Source of the DNA: Myxococcus stipitatus
GTDB lineage: Bacteria; Myxococcota; Myxococcia; Myxococcales; Myxococcaceae
Direction of reading: 5' to 3'
Length of the DNA: 64,000 nucleotides
Assembly: GCF_037414475.1 (NCBI RefSeq)
Contig: NZ_CP147913.1
Location: forward strand, 6,942,001-7,006,000
Position numbers and translations under genes: made by a program. Below, piece by piece: positions 42,980 through 51,272 of the stretch. The notes below the pieces were generated by a model. That model had not been told where the DNA came from. It made no database searches and saw only the letters and a program-made list of their open reading frames with translations. Positions within the stretch are counted from its first letter, which is position 1; each line of letters opens with the position of its first letter.

Positions 42980-45919
42980 CTATTCGAAGAGGAGCACCTG
43001 GCGAACCCAGGGGCTTCCCCGACTGCGAAGCCAGTCCTGCCGTGCATCGCGAAGGACTCGAGCGGCGGGGAGCCCCTCGCGAATGCGCGCCAACACTGGT
43101 TCGAAGAAGTCCGACGCCTCGGCGTCGGGAATCTCTTGTGTGGCGGCGAGCACCGCGCGCGCACCGGATTCGACGAACGCGACGGGCAGCCCGAAGGTTT
43201 CATGGAAGTACGCCTTGCTGTGAGCCGCGTGACAGGCCGCCAGCAACACCACGGGCCTGCCCTGGAGCGGGTGCCCTTGGAGGTCGCCGGCTGTCAAAGC
43301 GTAGCGACCCCCCTGCTCCTCCGGGGAGAGCACCAGCAGCGAACCGTCCACCACGTTGGGGTCGACCACGCCATGCGCATGAATCTGAACCTCCGCGGCG
43401 TCGCGCATCGCACGAAGCACCTGGGAGGGCGTCGCGGCGGCCCCCTTCAACAACGTGAGCCCCGCGTCATCCCCGCGCGCCGGACTCCACGCGCGCAGCG
43501 AGGGGAGGCGCAACTCCGAGGGCGCGTTCACATCCGCCACCACCAGCCGGGGCCCTGGAGAGCCCCGGGCCTCCGTCAGTGAAGGGCCCACGTGGTAGGC
43601 CCAGGCGATGTCCGGTGGCAACAACCCCGGCTTGCCCAACACCGGCGGGCGCGCGAGTACATTCACTGTGACACACGGCCGCAGGGCCTGGGCCAGCGCC
43701 TCGGGCACCAGCCCCTCCACGCTCTCCAGCCGCTCGCGCCGGTCCGAGTCGTAGTGCCCCAGCAGCTTCCCCGCCGCGTCCCGCGCCACCAGCGCCGTGC
43801 GCTCGTCGTCCACCGTCACGCCCAGCACACAGCGCTCGGCGGAGGGGAGGGCGCGCTCCTCGGTGAAGAACGCCAGGGCCCGCTCGAACTCACCATGCCG
43901 CGCGGCATCGAGGATGAGCGACGTGTAGCTGTAGACACGCGCCTTGCGCGCATTGACGTCCGAGTCCAAGAGGGGCGCCGACTCGTCGATGGCCCGGCGC
44001 AACAGCTCCTGTCCCCGGTGGCGGTCCTGCTCGATGAAGAAGCGGCCCTCGATGTGGCGCAACATCGCGCCATCACCCGCGGTCTCCAGCCGAGACGGCA
44101 CCGCGCGCAGCGCCTCCAGGCCCCGCGTCAACATCGCCGTGTCTTCGATGCGACGCTCCTGGGTATGGGCCAGGTCCGCGATGACGAAGGCGCGCGCCAG
44201 TGACGGCGGCTGTCCACACCGCGCCGCGCGGTCCAACTGCTCCCGGGCCCCCGCGAAATCCAACGTGCGGTAGTAGGCCAGCGCCAGGTTGGCGTACGCC
44301 GGCTCGTGGTCCTCGCAGCGCTCCGGCAGACGCTGGATGGTCTCCTCCAGGTACGCGCGGGCCAGCGACACATCACCATGGAAGAGCGCCGCCTGGCCCA
44401 GCTCCTGGAGCAGCCGCCACTCCTTGGTCCACTCCCGTCCCGCGCGTGCCCGCTCCAAGGCCGCCAGCGCATGCGCGCGCGACTCCACGGGGCGGTGGAG
44501 CTGCCGCTCCACCAGCGCCAGGTTCCGCTGCAACTCCAGGCAGCGATAGTTGAAGCGCGACTCCGGCCCGCAGCCACGCAGCGCTTCCGTCAGCCGCATC
44601 CGCGCCCGAGGCGTCTGGCCCCGCTGGATGTCCGCCCGGGCCTGCCGCTCCTCGGCCAGCAGCGCGAACCAGGGGTCCTTCGAGCCCAGCGCGAGCGCGC
44701 GGTACTCCTCTTCGAACTGGCGCGAGTCCTTCAAGAACAGCAGCGTGCCTAGCAGCAGGTCTTCATGCCGGGCCTCGCGCAGCTTCACAATCAAGGCGTC
44801 CAACGCCGGAGGCGGCAGCTCACCCTTCGTCAGCTTCACGTAGTCGGCCGCGAACGGCTTGCGCGCGCCGAGGTCCGACTGGGCGGCGCGCTGGAGCGCA
44901 TCGGTGAGGTGCGAGCCTCCATCCACCGCGTCCAACTGCCGGGCCAGGGGCCTCAGCGCCTCCACGCGCTCAGCGGAGGTGGCCGCGCGCAGGGCATCGT
45001 AGAAGCATAATCGGGCCAGGCCGGGGTGCCGCGCCGCCAGTCCCTGCGCGAGGGGTGCGCCTCCCGCCACCATGCGGTCGCACTCCTCCTTCGCGCCCTT
45101 CCAGTCCTTGCGCTTCTCCTGCTCCTGGCGCCGCAACTCCGCGGCGCGCCGCGCGGCCTCCTCGCTCCAGCCGGGCTCCTTCAGCGCGGACACCCGCTCG
45201 AACGCCTCCGCCGATTGCAGCGAGAGTCCCAGCGCCTTCAGTGCCAGGCCCCGGTTCCACAGGGCCTGCGGATGCTGGGGCTGCTGCTTCAGCGCGCGGT
45301 CCAGCAGGACCAGGGCTTCTTCAGGGGCGCCTTGCTGAAGCAGGAGCACGGCCTGGTCCGAGTCCAGGTCCGGCGACGCGGGCAGCCGGTCCAGGAAGGC
45401 GCGGGCCTGCGCCGCGTCTCCTCGCAGCAGGTACGCGGAGGCGATGCCCCGCTCGTCGCCCGCTTCCTCCAGCTTCGCCAGCTCGCGCAGGGACATCGCC
45501 CGGGGCTTGTCGCCCCCGCTGCGCATCACCTCGTAGGGACGGTGCCGGTCCGCGCTGGGGTACGTCAGCCGGGCTTCCAGTGTCCGCCCGGGGGACTGGC
45601 CCAGCCACAGTTCGGACGAGACTGGCTCCGAACCTGTCCGCGTCACGAGCACCCACGCCGCCAGGCCCGCGGCCAGCGCCAGCGGCACCACCATCATCCA
45701 GGTTCTTCGCCGCCGGAGCTGGAGCCGCGTCGGACCGACGTCCGCCATGCCGGCCGAGGAATGGAGGGCATCGTCCGCGAGGAGCGCCAGCGCGAGCAGT
45801 TCCTTCATCCGGGTCTCACACGCGTGGCAGCGCGTCAGGTGGTGGCGGAAGTTCTCCGCGTCCACCGGCGCCAGCTCGCCGTCGATGAAAGACTCCAGTC
45901 TGCCGCACAGCTCGTTCAT
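42980..45919 (-). CDS. Transmembrane zinc-finger anti-sigma fused to TPR repeats and CHAT caspase-like protease
   Basis: The 979-residue protein has four parts. Residues 1-45 form a zf-HC2 anti-sigma domain with H27-x3-C31-x2-C34 and Cys5. Residues 74-92 are one membrane helix preceded by RLQLRRRR. Residues about 130-720 are TPR-like helical repeats, for example PQHPQALWNRGLALKALG. The C-terminal CHAT domain has the catalytic pair H849 (IHAHG) and C896 (LLAACHAA). The start codon overlaps the stop of an ECF sigma gene (ATGA), as is usual for cognate anti-sigmas. Positive-inside charge places the TPR-CHAT part outside the cytoplasm. It probably holds the sigma factor until a signal or proteolysis releases it (inference). 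Confidence 0.85.
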   Translation of the reverse strand: MNELCGRLESFIDGELAPVDAENFRHHLTRCHACETRMKELLALALLADDALHSSAGMADVGPTRLQLRRRRTWMMVVPLALAAGLAAWVLVTRTGSEPVSSELWLGQSPGRTLEARLTYPSADRHRPYEVMRSGGDKPRAMSLRELAKLEEAGDERGIASAYLLRGDAAQARAFLDRLPASPDLDSDQAVLLLQQGAPEEALVLLDRALKQQPQHPQALWNRGLALKALGLSLQSAEAFERVSALKEPGWSEEAARRAAELRRQEQEKRKDWKGAKEECDRMVAGGAPLAQGLAARHPGLARLCFYDALRAATSAERVEALRPLARQLDAVDGGSHLTDALQRAAQSDLGARKPFAADYVKLTKGELPPPALDALIVKLREARHEDLLLGTLLFLKDSRQFEEEYRALALGSKDPWFALLAEERQARADIQRGQTPRARMRLTEALRGCGPESRFNYRCLELQRNLALVERQLHRPVESRAHALAALERARAGREWTKEWRLLQELGQAALFHGDVSLARAYLEETIQRLPERCEDHEPAYANLALAYYRTLDFAGAREQLDRAARCGQPPSLARAFVIADLAHTQERRIEDTAMLTRGLEALRAVPSRLETAGDGAMLRHIEGRFFIEQDRHRGQELLRRAIDESAPLLDSDVNARKARVYSYTSLILDAARHGEFERALAFFTEERALPSAERCVLGVTVDDERTALVARDAAGKLLGHYDSDRRERLESVEGLVPEALAQALRPCVTVNVLARPPVLGKPGLLPPDIAWAYHVGPSLTEARGSPGPRLVVADVNAPSELRLPSLRAWSPARGDDAGLTLLKGAAATPSQVLRAMRDAAEVQIHAHGVVDPNVVDGSLLVLSPEEQGGRYALTAGDLQGHPLQGRPVVLLAACHAAHSKAYFHETFGLPVAFVESGARAVLAATQEIPDAEASDFFEPVLARIREGLPAARVLRDARQDWLRSRGSPWVRQVLLFE

Positions 45920-46494
45920 GGTCTGGCCCTGTCCTCGCTCGAGGAGGTGCCCCCCGACAGCAGCTCCCTCAACGCCTTGCGCGCCTCGCTGAGCCACCGG
46001 CCCACCGTTCCCTCGGGGGCGTCCAACTGCTCGGCGATGGCGCGATAGCGGTGTCCGGCTACGTGGAGCCGGTAGGCCTCCCTCACCTGGGGAGGACGGA
46101 GCTGTTCGATGGCGCGCAGGAAGTCCTCGCGGCTCACCTGTTCCCACTGCTCCATGGGTGTGGGCTCACCAGACACCTCCGGCGTCTGCACGACCCGCAG
46201 CGACGGGGCCCCGAGGACCTCCGTGCGCCTGCGACGGCAGTGGTCCAGGAAACGGTTGCTCAGTGTGGTGCTCAACCACACGCTCACCGCGCTCGGGTTC
46301 TCCGTCACCAGCCGGTCAAAGTTCCGGTAGGCGCGCTCGAGCGTCTCCTGCACCAGGTCTTCCGCCTCGATGCCGCCCCCGACACACAGACGCCGGGCAA
46401 GCCGTACCAGACCCGGCCGTCTCGAGCGGGCGAATGCATCGAACTGTTGGTGCTGCCCGTCGTCCATCGTGGCGCGAACCCCTGCACCCATCAT
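45916..46494 (-). CDS. ECF RNA polymerase sigma factor
   Basis: About 192 residues. Sigma region 2 contains EAEDLVQETLERAYRNFDRL and SVWLSTTLSNRFLDHCRRRR. Region 4 contains LRPPQVREAYRLHVAGHRYRAIAEQLD and the HTH end APEGTVGRWLSEARKALRELL. No region 3 is present, as in extracytoplasmic-function sigmas. The start may be ATG 46494, GTG 46509 or ATG 46467; no ribosome site is decisive. It overlaps the CHAT/anti-sigma gene by 4 nt. An A-tract block at 46541-46556, in the correct place upstream, may be an autoregulated promoter. Confidence 0.9.
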   Translation of the reverse strand: MMGAGVRATMDDGQHQQFDAFARSRRPGLVRLARRLCVGGGIEAEDLVQETLERAYRNFDRLVTENPSAVSVWLSTTLSNRFLDHCRRRRTEVLGAPSLRVVQTPEVSGEPTPMEQWEQVSREDFLRAIEQLRPPQVREAYRLHVAGHRYRAIAEQLDAPEGTVGRWLSEARKALRELLSGGTSSSEDRARP

Positions 46495-46540
46495 CTCATG
46501 TCGTTCCACGCGTGGAGCGCCCCCTCCCTGCCTGCAAACG

Positions 46541-46556
46541 CCCCCGAAAAAATCCC
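46541..46556 (-). promoter_or_regulatory. Candidate promoter element upstream of the ECF sigma gene
   Basis: On the minus strand GGGATTTTTTCGGGGG stands out in very GC-rich DNA about 50 bp before the sigma start codon. ECF sigmas commonly activate their own operon. The short CCGAA/TTCGG dyad around it could instead be a hairpin. Confidence 0.3.
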
Positions 46557-46613
46557 TTCGGTGGATTCGCGCTGTGACGCGATGCGTTGCGAGCCGCCGC
46601 GTGGGGGTGGGGC

Positions 46614-47810
46614 TCAGGTGCGCAGGGATGCGACGAGCGCGGGCCAGTCGGTGGAGGTGGGGAGTCGGCCCTCGGCGTGTTCAGGGCGTCCGCCGCCCCG
46701 GCCTCCCGAGGCCTCGGCGGCGCGCTTGAGGAAGGCGCCACAGCCGAAGGAGGACGCCGCGCCCCGGGCGACGAGGACGGCGAGTCCCTCGGGCGCGCGT
46801 CCGGCGAGGAACACCACCGCGTCCGGCCGCGCGGTGAGGCGGGCGGCCACCGCGCGCAGCTGCTCCGGGCCCGCGCCGTCCAGGACGGCGACGACGTGTT
46901 TGTCGGCCGAGGCGTCCAGCTGGGCCGCGAGCTCCACGGCGGTGTGTTCGGCAAGCCGCGCGCGCGCCGCGCCCAGCGCCTCGCGGGCCTCGGCCAGCTC
47001 GCGGCGCAGCTTGTCCACCACGGTGGGCACTTCCATGGGGCCACAGGTGAAGCCCCGTCCCAGGGCGCGCAGCGTGCCCGCCTCGTCCCAGAGCTCCTTG
47101 CGCGCGCGCGGCCCCGCGGAGAAGAGGACGCGGCCCTTGCCCTTGTAGCGCTCCACGCCCAGCACCCGCACCAGGCCCACCTGTCCGGTGCGCGTGCAGT
47201 GGGTGCCTCCGCAGGGGGACACGTCGAAGTCGCCCACCTGGATGACGCGGATGTGGTCCGTCACCTTCGGGGCGCGGCGCAGCGGCAGCGCGGCGAGCTC
47301 CTCCGGCGTGGGGAAGAAGGCGCGGATGGGGAGGTCGGCGTCGATGATGGCGTTGACGTGGGCCTCTGCCTCGGAGACGCGCTGCTCGTCCAGGGTGTCC
47401 TGGTCCGTGTCGATGGTGCACACCGCGCCCAGCCGCGAGGACACCGTGGCCGCGCCCGCGATATCCAGCAGCGCGCGCGACAGCATGTGCTGGCCGGTGT
47501 GCAGCGACATGTGCGCGCGGCGGCGCTCGGCCTCCACCACACCGTCCAGCGTCAGCCCGGGGGCGGGCAGCGTGCCTTCCGTGCCCACGTCCAGCAGGTG
47601 ATGCACCGTGCCCGCGTCATCCACCTGCACGTCGCGCACGGGCAGCCCGCCCAGCACGCCGTGGTCCGCCATCTGTCCACCAGCCTCCGGATAGAAGGCC
47701 GTGCGGTCCAGCACCACGGAGGCCGTTCCATTCCAGGTGCCGTGGGCCACGACGCGGGCCGTGAAGCGGTGGAGGAACGGGTCGTCGAAGTAGAGGCGCT
47801 CGGTGGACAT
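46614..47810 (-). CDS. alaX: AlaX-type alanyl-tRNA editing protein with C-terminal DHHA1-like domain
   Basis: The 398-residue protein resembles the editing half of alanyl-tRNA synthetase without the catalytic domain. It has RTAFYPEAGGQMADHG at the start, zinc-binding HTGQHMLSRAL, and CGGTHCTRTGQVG, which carry the four zinc ligands. A coiled segment (VDKLRRELAEAREALGAARARL) leads to a DHHA1-like glycine-rich C-terminus (GRGGGRPEHAEGRLP). Such AlaX-L proteins hydrolyse Ser- or Gly-mischarged tRNA(Ala) in trans. It is a single gene convergent with nothing, 57 nt downstream of the P450 gene. Confidence 0.88.
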   Translation of the reverse strand: MSTERLYFDDPFLHRFTARVVAHGTWNGTASVVLDRTAFYPEAGGQMADHGVLGGLPVRDVQVDDAGTVHHLLDVGTEGTLPAPGLTLDGVVEAERRRAHMSLHTGQHMLSRALLDIAGAATVSSRLGAVCTIDTDQDTLDEQRVSEAEAHVNAIIDADLPIRAFFPTPEELAALPLRRAPKVTDHIRVIQVGDFDVSPCGGTHCTRTGQVGLVRVLGVERYKGKGRVLFSAGPRARKELWDEAGTLRALGRGFTCGPMEVPTVVDKLRRELAEAREALGAARARLAEHTAVELAAQLDASADKHVVAVLDGAGPEQLRAVAARLTARPDAVVFLAGRAPEGLAVLVARGAASSFGCGAFLKRAAEASGGRGGGRPEHAEGRLPTSTDWPALVASLRT

Positions 47811-47867
47811 GCGGCAGGGATAACACGCGCATGTCCACCGCCTCCACGCTTCACGCCGGGCGGCGCG

Positions 47868-49103
47868 TCAGGCGGGGTCCCACTCGACGAGCAGGCGATG
47901 GGGGCCCCGGTGCAGGAAGTTGGGCACGTAGGAGAAGGCGTTGCCCGGCGCCAGCCGCAGGTTGGGCAGCCGCTTGAGGAGCAGCTCCATGGCCAGCTTC
48001 ACCTCCAGCCGGGCCAGCGGCGCGCCGATGCAGTAGTGGATGCCCATGCCGAAGCCCAGGTGCTTGCCCACGTCCGGACGGCGCGGGTCCCCGTGGTCCG
48101 GCGAGGTGAAGACCGTCGGGTCCCGGTTGGCGGAGGCGAAGAGGACGAGTACCCGCGCGTTGGCCGGAATCTCCACGCCGCTCAGCGTCACCGCGCGGGC
48201 GGTGGTGCGCATCATCCCCTGGATGGGCGAGTCCAGCCGCAGCGTCTCCTCGATGGCGCGGGGGATGCGGGTGGGGTCCTCGCGCAACTCCCGCAGGCGC
48301 TCCGGCTCCTGGAGCACCCAGACGAGCAGGTTGCCCAGCAGGTTCGTCGTCGTCTCGTGTCCGGCGAAGTGCAGCAGCGACAACAGGCTGATGAGCTCCA
48401 CGTCGCTGAGCGGCGGCGAGTCCTCGTAGCGCGCCTCGATGAGCGCGCTGATGAGGTCGTCGCCGGGGGTGCGCCGGCGCTCGGCGATGTAGCCCGCCAG
48501 GTACTTCTGGATGGATACCAACCCGCGCGCGCACTCCACCTGCCGGGCCACGGGGACGTTGCCGGCGGACAGCAGGGCCAGGTCCTCGGTCCACCGCTTC
48601 ATCCGCTCCAGGTCCGAGTCCGGCAGCCCCATGATGGCGCCGATGACACGCGCGGGGAGCGGATAGCCGAGCTTGTCCACCAGGTCCGCGTGGCCGTCCG
48701 CGGCGAACGCGTCCAGGAGCTCCGTGGTGATGCCGCGCACCCGGGACTCCATGGCGCTGAGCCGGTGGGGCGCCAGGGCCTTGGTGACGATGACGCGCAT
48801 GCGCGTGTGGTTGGGGGGGTCGTCGTCCACCAGCGCGGGCACCTGCGGATATCCTTCCTCCAGCGCGGCGACCACCTCCGGCGCCGGGGGCACCGGGTTG
48901 CGGAAGGAGTTGGCGGAGAGGAAGTCCTGCGGGTTGAGAATCACCGCCTTCACGTCGTCATGCCGGGAGACGACCCACAGGTGCATCTCCGGGCTGAAGT
49001 GGACGGGCGCCTCCTCGCGCAGCCGGGAGTAGAGCGGGTAGGGATTCTCGACGTTGTGTGGCTCGAAGCGGCTGATGAAGGTGGGCGGGGCAGACTTGGA
49101 CAT
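47868..49103 (-). CDS. Bacterial class I cytochrome P450 monooxygenase
   Basis: The 411-residue soluble P450 has the I-helix motif FAGHETTTNLLGN, K-helix ExxR in EETLRLDSP, and the haem-cysteine loop GFGMGIHYCIGAPLARLE. The N-terminus NPYPLYSRLREEAPVHF is typical of the CYP107/CYP109-like soluble group. It hydroxylates or epoxidises an unknown substrate using ferredoxin electrons; no ferredoxin gene or biosynthetic cluster is adjacent. ATG 49103 begins the family-typical N-terminus. It lies 7 nt from the end of the histidine kinase gene and may be cotranscribed with the two-component pair. Confidence 0.92.
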   Translation of the reverse strand: MSKSAPPTFISRFEPHNVENPYPLYSRLREEAPVHFSPEMHLWVVSRHDDVKAVILNPQDFLSANSFRNPVPPAPEVVAALEEGYPQVPALVDDDPPNHTRMRVIVTKALAPHRLSAMESRVRGITTELLDAFAADGHADLVDKLGYPLPARVIGAIMGLPDSDLERMKRWTEDLALLSAGNVPVARQVECARGLVSIQKYLAGYIAERRRTPGDDLISALIEARYEDSPPLSDVELISLLSLLHFAGHETTTNLLGNLLVWVLQEPERLRELREDPTRIPRAIEETLRLDSPIQGMMRTTARAVTLSGVEIPANARVLVLFASANRDPTVFTSPDHGDPRRPDVGKHLGFGMGIHYCIGAPLARLEVKLAMELLLKRLPNLRLAPGNAFSYVPNFLHRGPHRLLVEWDPA

Positions 49104-49110
49104 AGGGGCC

Positions 49111-50469
49111 TCATGCCGCGTCGGGGCGGGGTTTGTTCGTGGGTGGAGTCAGCGGACCTCCGGTGAGCCCGGAGAGGTGCAAGTCCAGCGGTGGAATCCG
49201 CGGGAGTCGGATGGTGATGCGGGTGCCGCTCTGTGGCCAACTCTCCACGTCGATGCGGCCCTGATGCGAAGTGACGATGCCATGCACCACGGCGAGGCCC
49301 ATCCCGGTGCCCTCGCCCGCGGGCTTGGTGGTGAAGAAGGGTTGGAAGAGCTTGGCGCGCACCTCGGGCGTCATCCCGACACCCGAGTCGTGGACACACA
49401 GCACGGCCTCGTCGGCTTCCATGCGGGTGGACAGGTGGATGCGGCCGCCGTCGGGCATGGCCTGCACCGCGTTCATCAAGAGGTTCACCACCACCTGGGC
49501 CAGTTGCCCGGGCCGGCCCAGCAGGCGGGGCAGGTCCCCCAGCATCACCTGCACCTCGCAGCGCTGCTGCACCTGCGTGCGGGTGATGCGCAGCGCGACG
49601 GCGACCTCCTCGTTGAGGTCGTACTCCTCCAGCGCCCCCGGGTCCCCGCGCGCGAAGCGCCGCAGGTCCGCGACGATGGCCACCACGCGCCGGATGCCAT
49701 CCGCGGTGGCGGGCAGGACGTCGTCGACGTATTCCTGGAGCTCCGGCGGCAATTGCTTGCAAGCCCGCAAGTCCATGAGCAAGGCATTCACGTTGCTCTT
49801 CACGTAGCTCATGGGGTTGTTGATTTCATGGGCAACACCCGCCGCCAGCATTCCCAGGCTCGTCAGCCGCTCCTGCTCCCGGGCCCGCTGGTGGGCCAGT
49901 TCCAACTGCGCGTGGGCCTCGGCCAGTTCCTCATGCTGTCTTGCCAGCTCTCGCAAGGCGTGGTGGGTGAGGAAGACGCGTCCGTCTGAAATGAGATAGG
50001 TGAGCAGCGACAACAGCACGAAGCATGCGGGCACCTCGGGAGGGCACCCGTCCGCCAGCGCCGCGCCCGCCACCAGCGCCAGCATCACGAACAGCCGCCT
50101 GCGCGCGCCCACGTCCGCGAAGCGGTCCACCCACAGCGCGTTGAGCGGCAGGTACAGCCACATGGGCAGGGCCCAGTCGCTCACCATGCCGTAGAAGACA
50201 TTGGCCAGCATGTTGAGGGTGAAGCGCACGGACTCCGCGGCGTGGGTGTGCCGCGAGAAGAACTTCCGCGCGAGGACCTGGTTGGCCGCCGTCACCCCGG
50301 CGAAGCCCGCTGTCGCCACGAAGATGGTGTGCCACCGTCCCCAGAGGCTGGAGACGAGCAACGCATGGATGAGGAGACACGCCAGGAGGGTGAAGCGCTT
50401 GAGCCGGCTGTTCACCCAGTCTGCGTCGACCTCCGTTTCTTGGGGCGCCGCGGACACAGGTCCTGTCAT
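49111..50469 (-). CDS. Membrane sensor histidine kinase
   Basis: The 452-residue kinase has about five N-terminal hydrophobic helices (residues 25-170) without a periplasmic sensor domain. A coiled linker (ALRELARQHEELAEAHAQLEL) follows, then a HisKA domain with the phosphoacceptor in LAAGVAHEINNPMSYVKSN. An HATPase_c domain carries LLMNAVQAMPDGG (N box), DSGVGM (G1), FFTTKPAGEGTGMGLAVVHGI (F/G2). Architecture resembles NtrB/PdtaS-like kinases that respond to membrane or cytoplasmic signals. Its ATG overlaps the upstream response-regulator stop (ATGA), so the regulator gene is its partner. Confidence 0.9.
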   Translation of the reverse strand: MTGPVSAAPQETEVDADWVNSRLKRFTLLACLLIHALLVSSLWGRWHTIFVATAGFAGVTAANQVLARKFFSRHTHAAESVRFTLNMLANVFYGMVSDWALPMWLYLPLNALWVDRFADVGARRRLFVMLALVAGAALADGCPPEVPACFVLLSLLTYLISDGRVFLTHHALRELARQHEELAEAHAQLELAHQRAREQERLTSLGMLAAGVAHEINNPMSYVKSNVNALLMDLRACKQLPPELQEYVDDVLPATADGIRRVVAIVADLRRFARGDPGALEEYDLNEEVAVALRITRTQVQQRCEVQVMLGDLPRLLGRPGQLAQVVVNLLMNAVQAMPDGGRIHLSTRMEADEAVLCVHDSGVGMTPEVRAKLFQPFFTTKPAGEGTGMGLAVVHGIVTSHQGRIDVESWPQSGTRITIRLPRIPPLDLHLSGLTGGPLTPPTNKPRPDAA

Positions 50470-51161
50470 GCGTCGCCCAGTCCTTGACGGAGGTTGGCCG
50501 CGGGAGCCTCCGCCCGCACGGGCAACTCCAACCGCAGCCGCTGAGGGCCTCCCACTTCCGCGACGAAGGACAGCCGTCCTCCAAACCGCTCCAACAGACC
50601 TCCGACGACCTTCAAGCTGTCATCGGCCAGGAGCCCCGCGAAGCGCTCGATGATGGAGACGGCCTGCTCGGCGGGGAAGGCGGGGTCGGCCACCTGCACC
50701 TTCAGGACGAGCGCCGCGTCGGTGGGGCTCACCTCGGCGCTGACGCCTTGCCCGGCCGCGCGGAACGGGGCGTAGAGCTGCGCGAGGGTTTCGCGGTGGC
50801 GCAGGAGGCCCGACAGGTACGTCACCAACTCCGCGTCGTCCCAGGGCTTGCTGATGAAGCGGCAGATTTCTCCTTCATTCACGGAGGCCACCACCGACTT
50901 GAAGTCGGCGTAACCGGAGATGATGAGCCGCAACGCCAGGGGGTGCAGCCGCTTGACGCGCTGGAGCAACTCGCTGCCCGTCATCCCTGGCATCCGGAAG
51001 TCCGTGAGGACGATGTCCGGACTGAAACCCTTGAGGCGCTCCAATGCCTCTTCCCCGTTGAAGGCGAGCTGGACGTCAAATCCCTCACGCCGTAACAGCC
51101 GCCTCAGGGCATGTGCCACCTGCGGCTCGTCGTCCACCACCAGCACCTTGTATGCTTCCAT
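50466..51161 (-). CDS. Response regulator with receiver domain and unusual C-terminal region
   Basis: A 231-residue protein. Residues 1-120 form a receiver domain: VLVVDDEP acidic pair, phosphoacceptor in IVLTDFRMPGMTG, IISGYAD and the conserved lysine in FISKPWDD. The remaining 110 residues lack an HTH, GGDEF or HD-GYP domain. They have LKVVGGLLERFGGRLSF and a LRLELPV end, resembling the last strands of a histidine-kinase ATPase domain. It may therefore signal through protein contact rather than DNA binding. ATG 51161 is preceded by AGGAG. It is the first gene of a regulator-kinase operon with a plausible promoter at 51190-51219. Confidence 0.87.
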   Translation of the reverse strand: MEAYKVLVVDDEPQVAHALRRLLRREGFDVQLAFNGEEALERLKGFSPDIVLTDFRMPGMTGSELLQRVKRLHPLALRLIISGYADFKSVVASVNEGEICRFISKPWDDAELVTYLSGLLRHRETLAQLYAPFRAAGQGVSAEVSPTDAALVLKVQVADPAFPAEQAVSIIERFAGLLADDSLKVVGGLLERFGGRLSFVAEVGGPQRLRLELPVRAEAPAANLRQGLGDA

Positions 51162-51189
51162 GACGCCTTGGCTCCTGTGACAGGGCACT

Positions 51190-51219
51190 CTAATACGGGG
51201 TTTCATGGAAAAGTGTCAG
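51190..51219 (-). promoter_or_regulatory. Candidate promoter of the response regulator/kinase operon
   Basis: On the minus strand CTGACA (51214-51219) and TATTAG (51190-51195) are separated by 18 bp, ending about 29 bp before the response regulator start codon. It resembles a housekeeping sigma promoter. Confidence 0.4.
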
Positions 51220-51272
51220 GACCTGAATACTGGGTCATCCCTGAATCTGCGACAGGGTGGGAGTCTTTAGGG

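Noticed and set aside
47868..51161. P450 plus two-component genes as a biosynthetic cluster
   Set aside because: No core synthase, ferredoxin or tailoring genes adjoin them; short spacing alone does not make a pathway.
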